DNA from: Actinomycetes bacterium
Lineage (GTDB): Bacteria; Actinomycetota; Acidimicrobiia; Acidimicrobiales; Microtrichaceae
Length of the DNA stretch: 18,268 nt
Direction: 5' to 3'
Assembly (NCBI GenBank): GCA_023427825.1
Contig: JAEZAI010000072.1
Coordinates: 1 to 18,268, forward strand
In this document: piece by piece, positions 1 through 7,287 of the stretch
Position numbering within the stretch: the stretch's first letter is position 1
How the letters are laid out: every line of letters begins with the position of its first letter
Notes under the pieces: generated by a model
Database searches by the model: none
Told to the model about the DNA's origin: nothing
The model's input: the letters and a program-made list of their open reading frames with translations, nothing else
Made by a program: the position numbers and the translations under genes

Positions 1-1344
1 CCGGGGGGGGGGGGGGGGGGGGGCGCGGGCCCCCCCGGCGAGGTCCACCGCCACGATGATCGGGCCGTTCGCTCCGGGTCCGAACTCCTCCGCGGTCAGG
101 TCGTAGGCCCGTCGCTGGGTGGTCGAGGTGGGTTCGTTGCCGGCGTCGGCCCACCCGAGCCGCAGACCCAGCACCGGGGCGGCCAGGCACAGCAGCACGA
201 CGAGACCGAGCGAGGCGTAGCGCACCGGGTGGCGGCCGACGTGGTCCGCCCATCGGGCCGCCAGCGGGGCGCGACCGGTGGTGCGCCCTCGCCGCTCGAG
301 CCGCTTCTCGTGGCGGGTCGTCCGGAGCCGATCCCCGGACAGCGCCAGGAGCGCCGGCAGGAGGGTGACGGCGGCGGCGACGCTGACGCCGACGACGATC
401 GCCGCACCGAAGCCGATGCTGGCCAGGATGGGCACGTCGACGAACCACAGGCCGCAGATCGCGACGACCACGGTGCCGCCCGCAAAGACGACCGCCTTGC
501 CGGCCGTCGCCGTGGCGGTGGCGGCGGCGGTGCGGACGTCGTCGCCGGCGACCAGGCGGTCGCGGTGCCGGGTGAGCACGAACAGCGCGTAGTCGATGCC
601 GACGCCCAGACCGACCATCGCGGCGATCATCGGTGTGACCGTGGAGACGTCCATCGCCCCGGCGAGCAGCAGGATCCCGCCCATGCCGACGACGAGCGAG
701 GCGATCGCCACGAGGATGGGGAGCCCCATCGCCAGGAGCGAGCCGAAGGCGACGAAGAGCACGACGGCGGCGACCAGCAGTCCGATCATCTCGCTGTTGC
801 TCGACGGCGGGGTGGCGTTCTCGGGGACCTCGCCGCCGAACTCGACCTGGATGCCCTCACGTTCGGCGACCTGCGCGGCCTCCTCGAGCCCGGCGAGGGC
901 GTCGTCGGGCGCGACGTCGGTGACCGGGGCGCCGTAGGCGACACCGATCACCGCGGTGGTGCCGTCGGCGTCGAGGCTCGGTGCGGCCGGGTCGAACGGG
1001 TCGCTCACGGCGACCACGTGGGGGAGGGCGGCAACGCGGCCGATCATCGACGCGATCGCCAGCCGGTCCGAGCTGATCCCTTCGGGCCGGTGAACGACGA
1101 TCCGGGCGGTGGCCCCGCTCTGGTCGGGGAACCGGTCGGTGAGCAGGTCGTTGGCGACCTGCGAGTCGACGCCCGGGATCGTGTAGTCGTCCTGCGGGCT
1201 GCCGCCGACGACGCCGGAGGCGACGAGGACGACGATCGCAGCCGCGAGCCACGCTGCGATCGTTCGCCAGGGATGGCCGGCCGAGCCGAGGCCGGTCCGG
1301 TAGAGGAGCGACCGCTGGATCGGTCGGGTGGTGGGTGGGGACAT
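1..1344 (-). CDS. MMPL/RND family transporter, partial (C-terminus beyond window)
   Basis: This is an inner-membrane exporter of the MMPL branch of the RND superfamily, which moves lipids or small hydrophobic compounds using the proton gradient. The reading frame is open for 448 codons to the window edge; full-length relatives are about 700 residues or more, so the second half is missing. Visible parts are an N-terminal membrane segment (about residues 26-45), an extracytoplasmic domain (about 46-190), a cluster of membrane helices from about 195 with the diagnostic GIDYALF motif at 249-255 followed by TRHRDR, and another helix near 380. It then reads YDLTAEEFGPGANGPIIVAVDL, split here as YDLTAEEFGPG then ANGPIIVAVDL, as in the family. 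The ATG at 1344 has an ideal AAGGAGG ribosome site (1357-1351) six bases away. The last codons become a proline run inside the poly-G stretch and are not trustworthy. It diverges from the TetR gene and is very likely its target. The substrate is unknown. Confidence 0.93.
   Translation of the reverse strand, partial: MSPPTTRPIQRSLLYRTGLGSAGHPWRTIAAWLAAAIVVLVASGVVGGSPQDDYTIPGVDSQVANDLLTDRFPDQSGATARIVVHRPEGISSDRLAIASMIGRVAALPHVVAVSDPFDPAAPSLDADGTTAVIGVAYGAPVTDVAPDDALAGLEEAAQVAEREGIQVEFGGEVPENATPPSSNSEMIGLLVAAVVLFVAFGSLLAMGLPILVAIASLVVGMGGILLLAGAMDVSTVTPMIAAMVGLGVGIDYALFVLTRHRDRLVAGDDVRTAAATATATAGKAVVFAGGTVVVAICGLWFVDVPILASIGFGAAIVVGVSVAAAVTLLPALLALSGDRLRTTRHEKRLERRGRTTGRAPLAARWADHVGRHPVRYASLGLVVLLCLAAPVLGLRLGWADAGNEPTSTTQRRAYDLTAEEFGPGANGPIIVAVDLAGGARAPPPPPPR
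3..23. repeat. 21-base poly-G run at window edge (likely artefact)
   Basis: There are 21 consecutive G followed by a G/C-only stretch to about position 39. It forces the MMPL protein to end in proline and arginine codons unlike the family. It looks like a sequencing or assembly artefact at a contig end rather than genomic sequence. Confidence 0.75.
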
Positions 1345-1382
1345 CGGTGGCCTCCTTCGACGAGCCCGGCTCGGCGCCGGAC

Positions 1383-1397
1383 GGATACGGTGTATCC
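1383..1397. promoter_or_regulatory. Operator site 1 (TetR-type palindrome)
   Basis: GGATACGGTGTATCC has perfect 6-bp arms GGATAC/GTATCC around a 3-bp centre, and the outer C/G extends the arms to 7 bp. It is the exact reverse complement of site 2. It lies about where the MMPL transcript would start, so bound repressor would block initiation. TetR binding is inferred from position and symmetry. Confidence 0.85.
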
Positions 1398-1398
1398 G

Positions 1399-1428
1399 AC
1401 AATGAGGGATACACCGTATCCGTGTCAA
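1399..1428 (-). promoter_or_regulatory. Candidate promoter of the MMPL gene
   Basis: On the minus strand there is a perfect TTGACA -35 at 1428-1423 and a poor -10 candidate CATTGT at 1404-1399 with an 18-bp spacer. The spacer holds operator 2. The -35 is convincing but the -10 is not. Confidence 0.5.
1407..1421. promoter_or_regulatory. Operator site 2 (TetR-type palindrome)
   Basis: GGATACACCGTATCC is perfectly palindromic outside its 3-bp centre. Its centre is 24 bp from that of site 1. It sits in the spacer between the candidate -35 (TTGACA, 1428-1423) and -10 of the MMPL promoter, a classic repression geometry. Confidence 0.87.
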
Positions 1429-1430
1429 GC

Positions 1431-1445
1431 GGATACACCGTATTC
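1431..1445. promoter_or_regulatory. Operator site 3 (one mismatch)
   Basis: GGATACACCGTATTC differs from site 2 at one base. Its centre is again 24 bp away. It overlaps the TTCACA -35 candidate of the tetR promoter by three bases, consistent with autoregulation. Confidence 0.8.
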
Positions 1446-1471
1446 ACATCTGAGGCGATCACGGATACGCT
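1443..1471 (+). promoter_or_regulatory. Leaderless promoter of the TetR gene
   Basis: TTCACA (1443-1448, one mismatch to TTGACA) and TACGCT (1466-1471, TAnnnT type) are 17 bp apart. The expected transcription start is 1478, exactly the A of the ATG. This fits a leaderless transcript and explains why no ribosome site precedes the gene. Operators 3 and 4 overlap the two elements. Confidence 0.65.
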
Positions 1472-1477
1472 GTGCCC
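1463..1477. promoter_or_regulatory. Operator half-site 4, degenerate
   Basis: GGATACGCTGTGCCC keeps a perfect left arm, but its right arm is degenerate. It covers the candidate -10 of tetR and ends immediately before the ATG at 1478. Its centre is 32 bp from site 3, off the 24-bp rhythm. It may be a weak autoregulatory site. Confidence 0.5.
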
Positions 1478-2053
1478 ATGACCCCCAGTGACACGACCTC
1501 TCCCGAGGTCGAACGGACCCGCCACCAGATCCTGGAGGCGGCGGGAGAGATCATCTCAACGGAGGAGTTCGACGCCCTCTCCATGCGCAGGATCGCCACG
1601 AAGGCGGGCGTGTCGCTGTCCACGGTGATCCGGCACTTCGGCACGAAAGACGCGCTGCTGGCGGCGCTGGTCGCCTACGGCGACGACGACGTCGAGCGGG
1701 TCGACCTGCGCCGGCAGATCGAACAGGGGGACGTCGCTGCGGCCGTCCGTGTGGTCGTGGACGACTACGAGGAGGCGGGGGACCAGCTGCTGCACATGCT
1801 GGCGCAGGAGCACCGCTTCCCGGAGCTGGCCAAGCTGCTGGACGTGGGACGTCGGGGCCATCGGGAGTGGGTCCGATGGGCGTTCGCCCCGCAGCTCGGT
1901 CGCCGGACCGGAGCTCGACGGACGCAGCTGGAGGATCTCCTGGTGGTCGGCACCGACGTCTACACGTGGAAGCTGCTGCGGCGCGACCGGGGCCACAGCG
2001 CGAAGGCCACGGCGGCCACGATGACCGCGCTCTGCGAGGCGGTCGCCTCGTGA
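1478..2053 (+). CDS. TetR/AcrR family transcriptional repressor
   Basis: This is a 191-residue one-component regulator, a usual TetR length. The N-terminal DNA-binding domain (about residues 8-60) shows the family pattern TRHQILEAAGEII, then MRRIATKAGVSLSTVIRHFGTKDALL with the helix-turn-helix. The remaining all-helical C-terminal domain would bind an unknown ligand and mediate dimerisation. I chose the ATG at 1478 because a leaderless promoter points to it; a GTG at 1472 is in frame but lies within operator 4. It diverges from the MMPL exporter and four GGATAC-based sites lie between them, so it most likely represses both the exporter and itself together with the downstream glycosyltransferase. 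Its stop overlaps the next start (GTGA, 2050-2053), implying translational coupling. Confidence 0.95.
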   Translation: MTPSDTTSPEVERTRHQILEAAGEIISTEEFDALSMRRIATKAGVSLSTVIRHFGTKDALLAALVAYGDDDVERVDLRRQIEQGDVAAAVRVVVDDYEEAGDQLLHMLAQEHRFPELAKLLDVGRRGHREWVRWAFAPQLGRRTGARRTQLEDLLVVGTDVYTWKLLRRDRGHSAKATAATMTALCEAVAS

Positions 2054-3357
2054 GCCGGTTCCTGTTCGCGGCGTGGGACGGGGGCGGCACGATCCCGCCC
2101 GAGCTCGGCCTGGCCGCGGCGCTCGTCGACCGGGGCCACGAGGTGGTCGTCCTCTCGGACGACACGGTGGAGGACCAGGCGAGGGCTGCGGGAGTCGGGT
2201 TCGTCCAGTGGCAGCGGGCGCCGCAGGCCCGGGCACGGGACACCGAGCGAGCGCTGATCCGGGACTGGGAGGTGCGCAACCCGCTGGCCCAGATCCGACA
2301 GGTCGGCGACGAGCTGTTCTTCGGACCCGCCGACCTGCACGCAGCTGACGTGGCGGATGCGATCGCCGCCCACCGTCCCGACGTCCTGGTGATCGACGCG
2401 CTCCTCACGGGCGCGCTGGCCGGCGCGGAGCGCTCGGGACTGCCGACGGCTGCCGTGGCACCCAACGTCAACATGCTGCGCGCCGTCGGGGTGCCGCCGA
2501 TCGGGACCGGGCTGCGCCCGATGAGCGGTCCGATCGGCCGCCTGCGGGACGAGTCGCTGCACCGACTGACCGAAGCCCTCATGGGGACGGGCACGCTCAA
2601 CGACACCCGTCGGTCGCTCGGGCTCCCTCCCGTGAAGTCGCTCGAGGCGGCCATCCGTCGGGCGGACCTCGTGCTGCTCCTGACCAGCGAGGCGTTCGAC
2701 TTCACGCCGGTGCTCCCGGACCCACAGGTGGTCTACGGCGGAGTGCCGGTGCCGGCGGACGAGCGCAGGGGAGCGGAGTGGACACCGCCGTGGGACGATG
2801 GTCGTCCGGCGGTCCTGCTGTCGCTGTCGACGACGTACATGCAGCAGGAGGAGCTCCTCCAGCGGCTCGTGGACGCGCTCGGGCGGGTCGACCGGCACGC
2901 CGTGGTGACCACGGGCCCGGGGCTGCGGGGCCGCCCGCTGGAGCGGGTGCCGTCGAACGTCCACGTGGTCGAGTCCGCCCCGCACGGCGCCGTGCTCCCG
3001 CACGTCGACCTCGTCATCACCCACGGCGGGCACGGCACGGTGGTGCGAGCGCTCGGTGCAGGGGTGCCCGTCATGGTCGTCCCCATCGGGCGGGATCAGC
3101 CGGACAACGCGGCACGGGTCGTGCACCACGGCGTGGGCGTGTCGGTCTCCCGGCGCTCGTCTGTCGACAAGTTCGCCGGGGCGATCCGCAACGCGCTCGC
3201 GGACCCGTCGCTCCGAGCTCAGGCGAGGGCGATGGCGGTGCGCATGGCACGGGAGCAGGGCTGCGCGAGGGCGATAGAGGCGCTCGAGACGCTGTCCGGT
3301 TCAGCCGTGTCCGGCACATCAACTCGGTCGACGAGTGCGACGGTTCTGCGGAGCTGA
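2050..3357 (+). CDS. UGT/MGT-type glycosyltransferase (GT1-like)
   Basis: This 435-residue protein is of GT-B fold type and related to the enzymes that glycosylate macrolides, sterols or other small hydrophobic acceptors from nucleotide-sugar donors. The N-terminal domain begins FLFAAWDGGGTIPPELGLAAAL, split here as FLFAAWDGGG then TIPPELGLAAAL, the usual start of this family. The C-terminal donor-binding signature is at about residues 318-357: HVDLVITHGGHGTVVRAL, then GAGVPVMVVPIGRDQPDNAARV. The GTG start at 2050 overlaps the TetR stop. The pairing with a TetR regulator and a divergent exporter suggests a drug or lipid modification-and-export unit, but the acceptor cannot be told. The stop codon (3355-3357) runs into the left attachment repeat, so before integration this gene ended against the 3' end of the convergent tRNA-Thr. 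Confidence 0.93.
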   Translation: MSRFLFAAWDGGGTIPPELGLAAALVDRGHEVVVLSDDTVEDQARAAGVGFVQWQRAPQARARDTERALIRDWEVRNPLAQIRQVGDELFFGPADLHAADVADAIAAHRPDVLVIDALLTGALAGAERSGLPTAAVAPNVNMLRAVGVPPIGTGLRPMSGPIGRLRDESLHRLTEALMGTGTLNDTRRSLGLPPVKSLEAAIRRADLVLLLTSEAFDFTPVLPDPQVVYGGVPVPADERRGAEWTPPWDDGRPAVLLSLSTTYMQQEELLQRLVDALGRVDRHAVVTTGPGLRGRPLERVPSNVHVVESAPHGAVLPHVDLVITHGGHGTVVRALGAGVPVMVVPIGRDQPDNAARVVHHGVGVSVSRRSSVDKFAGAIRNALADPSLRAQARAMAVRMAREQGCARAIEALETLSGSAVSGTSTRSTSATVLRS

Positions 3358-3398
3358 GCCCGAGAGGAGAATCGAACTCCTGACCTGCTGTTTACAAG
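3356..3398 (-). repeat. Left attachment site: 43-bp tRNA-Thr 3' remnant
   Basis: This is an exact 43-bp copy of 14968-15010. It comprises the tRNA-Thr(TGT) sequence from C32 of the anticodon loop through the T arm and acceptor 3' strand to one base past the discriminator. There is no tRNA 5' half here, so it is the displaced end left by site-specific integration, not a gene. Identity stops sharply on both sides (T versus A before, T versus A after). Confidence 0.95.
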
Positions 3399-3460
3399 TC
3401 GTGGGTCGAGTGTCCACCGAGGTCCGTCGCGGCCCAGCCTGTCCGGGAATCTGCGCCGAC

Positions 3461-3525
3461 GTCTCACATGATTCAACCCCTGATCTCCGTGGTCGTCCAG
3501 AGATTCGTGAGACAAACCGTGAGAC
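3461..3525. promoter_or_regulatory. Candidate integrase arm-binding sites, left end
   Basis: GATTCGTGAGAC (3502-3513) and CCGTGAGAC (3517-3525) are tandem direct repeats, and an inverted GTGAGAC core lies at 3461-3467. The same 12-mer and 9-mer recur inside the right end at 14854-14886. The region 3399-3656 has no convincing gene. Confidence 0.7.
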
Positions 3526-3555
3526 GCGATTATGCGGGATTGGCAAGGTATCGGG

Positions 3556-3569
3556 CCCTCCTAGGAGGG
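3556..3569. repeat. Perfect 14-bp palindrome near left island end
   Basis: CCCTCCTAGGAGGG has no central loop, so it looks more like a protein-binding dyad than a terminator. It lies between the left arm sites and the end of the GHKL ATPase gene. Confidence 0.5.
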
Positions 3570-3656
3570 GCGCCGGCGCAGCTCCCGTGTGACCTCGTCG
3601 CTAGGTACTCGACTTGAGTGACGATGCTTGCGAACCGCGCATCGGTCTCCTGAGGG

Positions 3657-5747
3657 TCAGTCGAGGCCGTCGATGATCGCCTTTAGTCGCCCGATGCTTG
3701 CTCCGTGTTGGAGAAACTCGGAGTATCCCTTCTGGGCGCCGTCGAGCAGTTCGCCGTAGGTCATAGCTCGAGCCCCTTTGGCCTTCAGAGTCTCCATCGC
3801 AACCTTGAGGCCGTCGGGGTCATCCTTATCATGATAGGGCTTGCCCACGATACATATGGACTCGACTGGTTCGTTCTGCCGGCCGTGCGCGGCTAGGACC
3901 TTTCGGAGCGCTGAGCTGTATTTGCCGATTTGCGCTGCGAGCTGGTCGGCAGTCGCCTTAACCTCAGGCCGCTTAAGCTCGATGATCACGTGGACACCGC
4001 TGACCTTCTGGTACCTGATGTCCATCCGACCGGCGGCCTCATCTTTGCTGAGTTTGGCGTCGAGGTCCCCGAACTCCTTCTTCACGCTCTCCTCGAGTAC
4101 CGGAGTCTCTGTGGCGCGCTCCCAGGCGGGATCGAGGAGCCAAAGGTGCTCCCACAGGTACTGCTGAATCACCTTCTCCAACTCGTTGGTGTCGACCTTC
4201 TCCCGAAGCGTGTTGATTACTTCCAAGCGCGCCGTCACGATCTGGTGGTAGAGGGCACCTTCGACCTGATCAATGTCGGAGAACACGCTGAGCAGCGCCG
4301 AGATGTCTCCTGCTGCCGCAGAATCGAGTGTATCGAGGCTCTCTTTGTACCTGAAGGTCTCAAACGCGATGACGGCCTGACGGAAGAGCCGGCGCCGTTC
4401 CTCATCCGTCAGCTGAAGCTGATTGATCTTGCCGAACAATCGGTCAGCCTTCTTCCGAGTCTCAAGATTGAGTGTGAGCCGCCAAGCGCGAATCTCGGGT
4501 ATCTCGTCGGCCTTCTTCCCACCCTCGTCTCCGCGGAGATCAGACCACTTTGAGGCAATGTTGGCCAGCTCGACTCGGACCGCCTCCACGACGGCCTCAA
4601 AGCGTGGGTCGTTCTCCAGCAGTGCCTGCCGACTGCTGGTAGCGATGTCATCCTCCTCGTCGCTGTCGAGGAAGTCAGCGTGCACTTCGCCCATGACATA
4701 CTTGGTGTAGATGCCGCCGTCGTTGAAACGCTCTAGCAGATCCTCCTGCGCGACGCGCCCTCGGACCATGAGGACGATCCGGTTGAGATTCTCATCGCCA
4801 TCTCGCGCCTGAGAGGGAGTAGCAACGGTTCCGATCCAGCCATCGAGTTGGCCGCCGGTGGTCAAGGTCGCGGCGCGCTTGTAGGCGGCCCGGCCACCTT
4901 CTCCGTCGCCAGCAGCCAACGAGGTGAATCGTCGCCCATCCAAGTCGACCTCTCTCCCTGACAAAGTGATGGGTGTTGGACCGAGTGCCCATAGGTATTC
5001 AACGTTGGAGTAGTACCCCCGATCCGATGGTGATATCCGCTTTCCGTTCACAGCGATTTCGAATCGGTAGCGACTGCCCGTGACAGAGAACCGGCGCGCC
5101 AGCTTTCTGCGAAGTGCGTCACCTTCCGCGTACATGGTCCGGCGGAGGTCTGTGAGCACGATCCGGGTCCCGTGCTCGAAGTCGATCAACTTCTCTGCAT
5201 CGAGCTCGTCAGGCTCATAGGAGCCTTCATGTGATGCGTCGGCGTCTGAGCTTGAGATCGAGGACCGAATGTCCGCCAGGGACATTCGGAACGCAACCTT
5301 CTCACCATCCCGAGCGGAGTGCACCTCGACCGTCTCTGCGATAGAGAAGAGGGAGAGTTTGCCGATGCCCTTGCGTCCCATGACAGGTCGGACGATGTTT
5401 GGGTCTCCGTCTGCGACTGCAGGTACTTCAACAGCTGAGCCTCCAGCGGCCTTTCGACGCTGATAACCAACCGTCAGGTACCTGTCAGCTACATCCGAGC
5501 GAGTCATTCCGGAACCATCATCAAAGATGGTGATCTGATCGATTCTCTGGCGACTGTCAACCTTCTTGGTGGTCCAAGAGATGTCGACGTTGAGGGCGCC
5601 TGCGTCCCAGGAGTTGGCGACGGCCTCGGTGAGCACTGCAGGAATCGAGCTGTAGAGATTCAGGCCAAGGTGATTGAGCACGTTGAGGCTCAGGGTGAAT
5701 CGGAGCGGGGCTTCGTCGCTGCTGCCGGCCTGCGGCTGATCTGACAT
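3657..5747 (-). CDS. GHKL (MutL/MORC-like) ATPase with C-terminal Shedu-like PD-(D/E)XK nuclease domain
   Basis: This 696-residue protein probably couples ATP-driven dimerisation to DNA cleavage. The N-terminal GHKL ATPase has all its boxes: the Mg-binding E41/N45/D48 in LTEAVANSWDAG, DDGSG at 76-80, GRKGIGK at 124-130, and a later HGTRIVLTDL. The C-terminal domain has WEHLWLLDP, then GRMDIRY and VIIELKRP (D576...E591-x-K593), then QIGKYSSAL. This is a PD-(D/E)XK nuclease pattern resembling Shedu/DUF4263. Similar ATPases are known in restriction operons containing C5 methylases and Vsr. I chose ATG 5747 because the sequence upstream encodes an Arg-rich stretch, but GGAGG is only one base from it; GTG 5858 would shorten the 137-bp gap to the preceding gene to 26 bp. 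It is the last gene of the operon and looks lower in GC than the chromosomal flanks. Confidence 0.88.
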   Translation of the reverse strand: MSDQPQAGSSDEAPLRFTLSLNVLNHLGLNLYSSIPAVLTEAVANSWDAGALNVDISWTTKKVDSRQRIDQITIFDDGSGMTRSDVADRYLTVGYQRRKAAGGSAVEVPAVADGDPNIVRPVMGRKGIGKLSLFSIAETVEVHSARDGEKVAFRMSLADIRSSISSSDADASHEGSYEPDELDAEKLIDFEHGTRIVLTDLRRTMYAEGDALRRKLARRFSVTGSRYRFEIAVNGKRISPSDRGYYSNVEYLWALGPTPITLSGREVDLDGRRFTSLAAGDGEGGRAAYKRAATLTTGGQLDGWIGTVATPSQARDGDENLNRIVLMVRGRVAQEDLLERFNDGGIYTKYVMGEVHADFLDSDEEDDIATSSRQALLENDPRFEAVVEAVRVELANIASKWSDLRGDEGGKKADEIPEIRAWRLTLNLETRKKADRLFGKINQLQLTDEERRRLFRQAVIAFETFRYKESLDTLDSAAAGDISALLSVFSDIDQVEGALYHQIVTARLEVINTLREKVDTNELEKVIQQYLWEHLWLLDPAWERATETPVLEESVKKEFGDLDAKLSKDEAAGRMDIRYQKVSGVHVIIELKRPEVKATADQLAAQIGKYSSALRKVLAAHGRQNEPVESICIVGKPYHDKDDPDGLKVAMETLKAKGARAMTYGELLDGAQKGYSEFLQHGASIGRLKAIIDGLD

Positions 5748-5884
5748 TCCTCCACCGTACTGATTTCGGCTGACACTCTCGGTCTCTGGCGGTCTGAGCC
5801 GCGCCGGACGGCGCCGACGCCAGCCACGGTAGGGCCCGAAGTCCGCCCGTCGACTCACCCCCTGCGGCTCGTGTCCGGTCGGCG

Positions 5885-6409
5885 TCAGTAGCCGATCAGG
5901 ACGAGCCCACGGACGTTCGTGTAGTTGCCGGGGCGGAAGAAGGTCTCCAGCCGCCGGGCGACGGTCGCGTACTCGCGCCGCGGGCTCATGGTGGCGTTCT
6001 GCCGCAGTTCCACCGGGACCATAAGGAAGAGGTAGTCAGCGTGCTCGCAGATGTGGCACTTCCAGAAGTCGAGGAGGTCCATGTTGTTGATCGTCGTCTT
6101 GCCGCGCTCGACCTCGAGGATGACCCCTGTGTCGCCGAGTGGCAGGAAGTAGTCGGGCCGAAGGGCGGACTGGTAGGCGCTGAAGAGCCCCTTGGACTCG
6201 TCCTTGAAGCCGAGCTCGATCGCCTCCCGGAGGAACACCGCCTGCACGAGGGCACTGGACTGGCCGGGCTGGTTCGCCTGCTCGAGCAGCGCTGCGGTGT
6301 CGGGCGCTTCGAGATGGGCGGTGAGCGAGTCCGCGAGATCGAGCACCGATCTCCACTCATCGGTCTCGACGTACGTGTCCTGGACCAGGTCGGTCCGTTG
6401 CACCGCCAT
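5885..6409 (-). CDS. Small putative restriction-endonuclease-fold protein (174 aa)
   Basis: I do not recognise a named family. The protein has a helical N-terminal half, then RPDYFLP (P85-D86) and GVILEVERGKT (E99-x-E101 with K104 nearby). The spacing of PD and E-x-E, a strand-like segment between them and the following YLFLMVP strand suggest a PD-(D/E)XK fold with a variant E-x-E in place of the usual E-x-K. An alternating pattern DLLDFWKCHICEHADYLFL, split here as DLLDFWK then CHICEHADYLFL, follows. Its ATG is two bases after the stop of the 273-residue gene, so the two are almost certainly co-translated and may form one heteromeric enzyme. No strong ribosome site is visible, which supports coupling. 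The nuclease role is inferred from motifs and context. Confidence 0.8.
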   Translation of the reverse strand: MAVQRTDLVQDTYVETDEWRSVLDLADSLTAHLEAPDTAALLEQANQPGQSSALVQAVFLREAIELGFKDESKGLFSAYQSALRPDYFLPLGDTGVILEVERGKTTINNMDLLDFWKCHICEHADYLFLMVPVELRQNATMSPRREYATVARRLETFFRPGNYTNVRGLVLIGY

Positions 6410-6411
6410 CG

Positions 6412-7233
6412 CTACGAGTTCCGGAATCGGACGTCGTACTCGCCTGCGATCCTCAGGATCATCCGGTCGTACTCGTAGTTGACCGGGACCTTCGGGTGAT
6501 CCGGCAATACGACGGGGCGCCCGTCGTTCACCAGGTCGACGAGCACGATGCCGAGGCCGTCGTACCCGACGCCCTCGTCACCCGAACGACGGGGCAACTG
6601 CTCGACTTTCGCGATGGCTCCGAGCGCCTCGGCCGGTTGGTTGTGGTGGTTCCACCCCCCGACGGGCGAGTCGAACTCATCAGCGGTGTTGATGATCGCC
6701 AGTCCGACCGCCAAGGCTCGGTTCGACGCACCGTGGATCACGGCGTGTGACGAGTTGAGTTCGTCGTAGAAGCGCGGGTACGACTTCGAGAACGCAGTCA
6801 TGCAGGCCTTGGACTCGACTGCCAGATGGACGGCACCGACCGCACCCTCCATCGGGTCCGGCAGCGTTGCCATCAGCTCGAGCTGGTCATCGGTGAGGAC
6901 CATGTCGTACAGGTCCGGCAGCTCAGAGAACTTCCGGGGCGCCCTCTTGGCCGTCCATCCGGACTCGTTCGGCTTCGCGATCACCAGGTCCAGGTTCTTC
7001 GTTCGACTTGCGGCGAAGTCCTGCATTTCGTGGTCGAGTCCGAAGACGACCTTGCCCTCCTGGACGTGCCGGCGCAGCAATGCCGACTTGTCGAGGAGGT
7101 CGAACAGGATGCCCCAGCACGAGGCAATCGAGTGACGGGCGCCGCGCGAGTGGTACTGCCACTTGACGGACTTCTTCGTTCGAGTCGCTGCTGGGACGGT
7201 GAGCGTCTGCGCGAGGATCTTCGGGCCTTCCAC
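6412..7233 (-). CDS. Putative restriction-endonuclease-like protein (273 aa)
   Basis: I do not recognise a named family. The central part carries KNLDLVIAKP (D82), then a long insertion, then VHLAVESKACMTAF (E140-S-K142). D...ExK on strand-like hydrophobic segments is the catalytic pattern of PD-(D/E)XK nucleases, although the distance between D82 and E140 is long and assigns the fold only tentatively. A helical stretch rich in conserved-looking residues follows (YDELNSSHAVIHGASNRA). The GTG at 7233 is the first possible start; no good ribosome site precedes it. It lies 54 bp after the Vsr gene and 2 bp before the next gene, all on the same strand. The likely role is the restriction component, or one subunit of it, partnered by the methyltransferase; an unrelated fold remains possible. 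Confidence 0.82.
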   Translation of the reverse strand: MEGPKILAQTLTVPAATRTKKSVKWQYHSRGARHSIASCWGILFDLLDKSALLRRHVQEGKVVFGLDHEMQDFAASRTKNLDLVIAKPNESGWTAKRAPRKFSELPDLYDMVLTDDQLELMATLPDPMEGAVGAVHLAVESKACMTAFSKSYPRFYDELNSSHAVIHGASNRALAVGLAIINTADEFDSPVGGWNHHNQPAEALGAIAKVEQLPRRSGDEGVGYDGLGIVLVDLVNDGRPVVLPDHPKVPVNYEYDRMILRIAGEYDVRFRNS

Positions 7234-7287
7234 GTCGCCGAAGCTACCTGGGACCCGCCATTCGGCAGGTGACTCGGGGCGCCGCGG

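Noticed and set aside
229..1491. Long plus-strand open frame of 420 codons
   Set aside because: It runs antisense to the MMPL gene, is Asp/Arg/Gly-rich with no recognisable domain, and crosses the operator region. It is a GC-rich shadow.
1551..3129. Large minus-strand frames opposite the TetR and glycosyltransferase genes
   Set aside because: They are shadows of genes with clear families on the plus strand.
3356..3398. A second tRNA-Thr gene
   Set aside because: Only the 3' half from the anticodon loop is present; there is no D arm or acceptor 5' strand. It is an attachment-site remnant.
3335..3592. Small 85-codon frame across the left attachment site
   Set aside because: It reads through the tRNA remnant and arm sites, so its composition is dictated by those elements.
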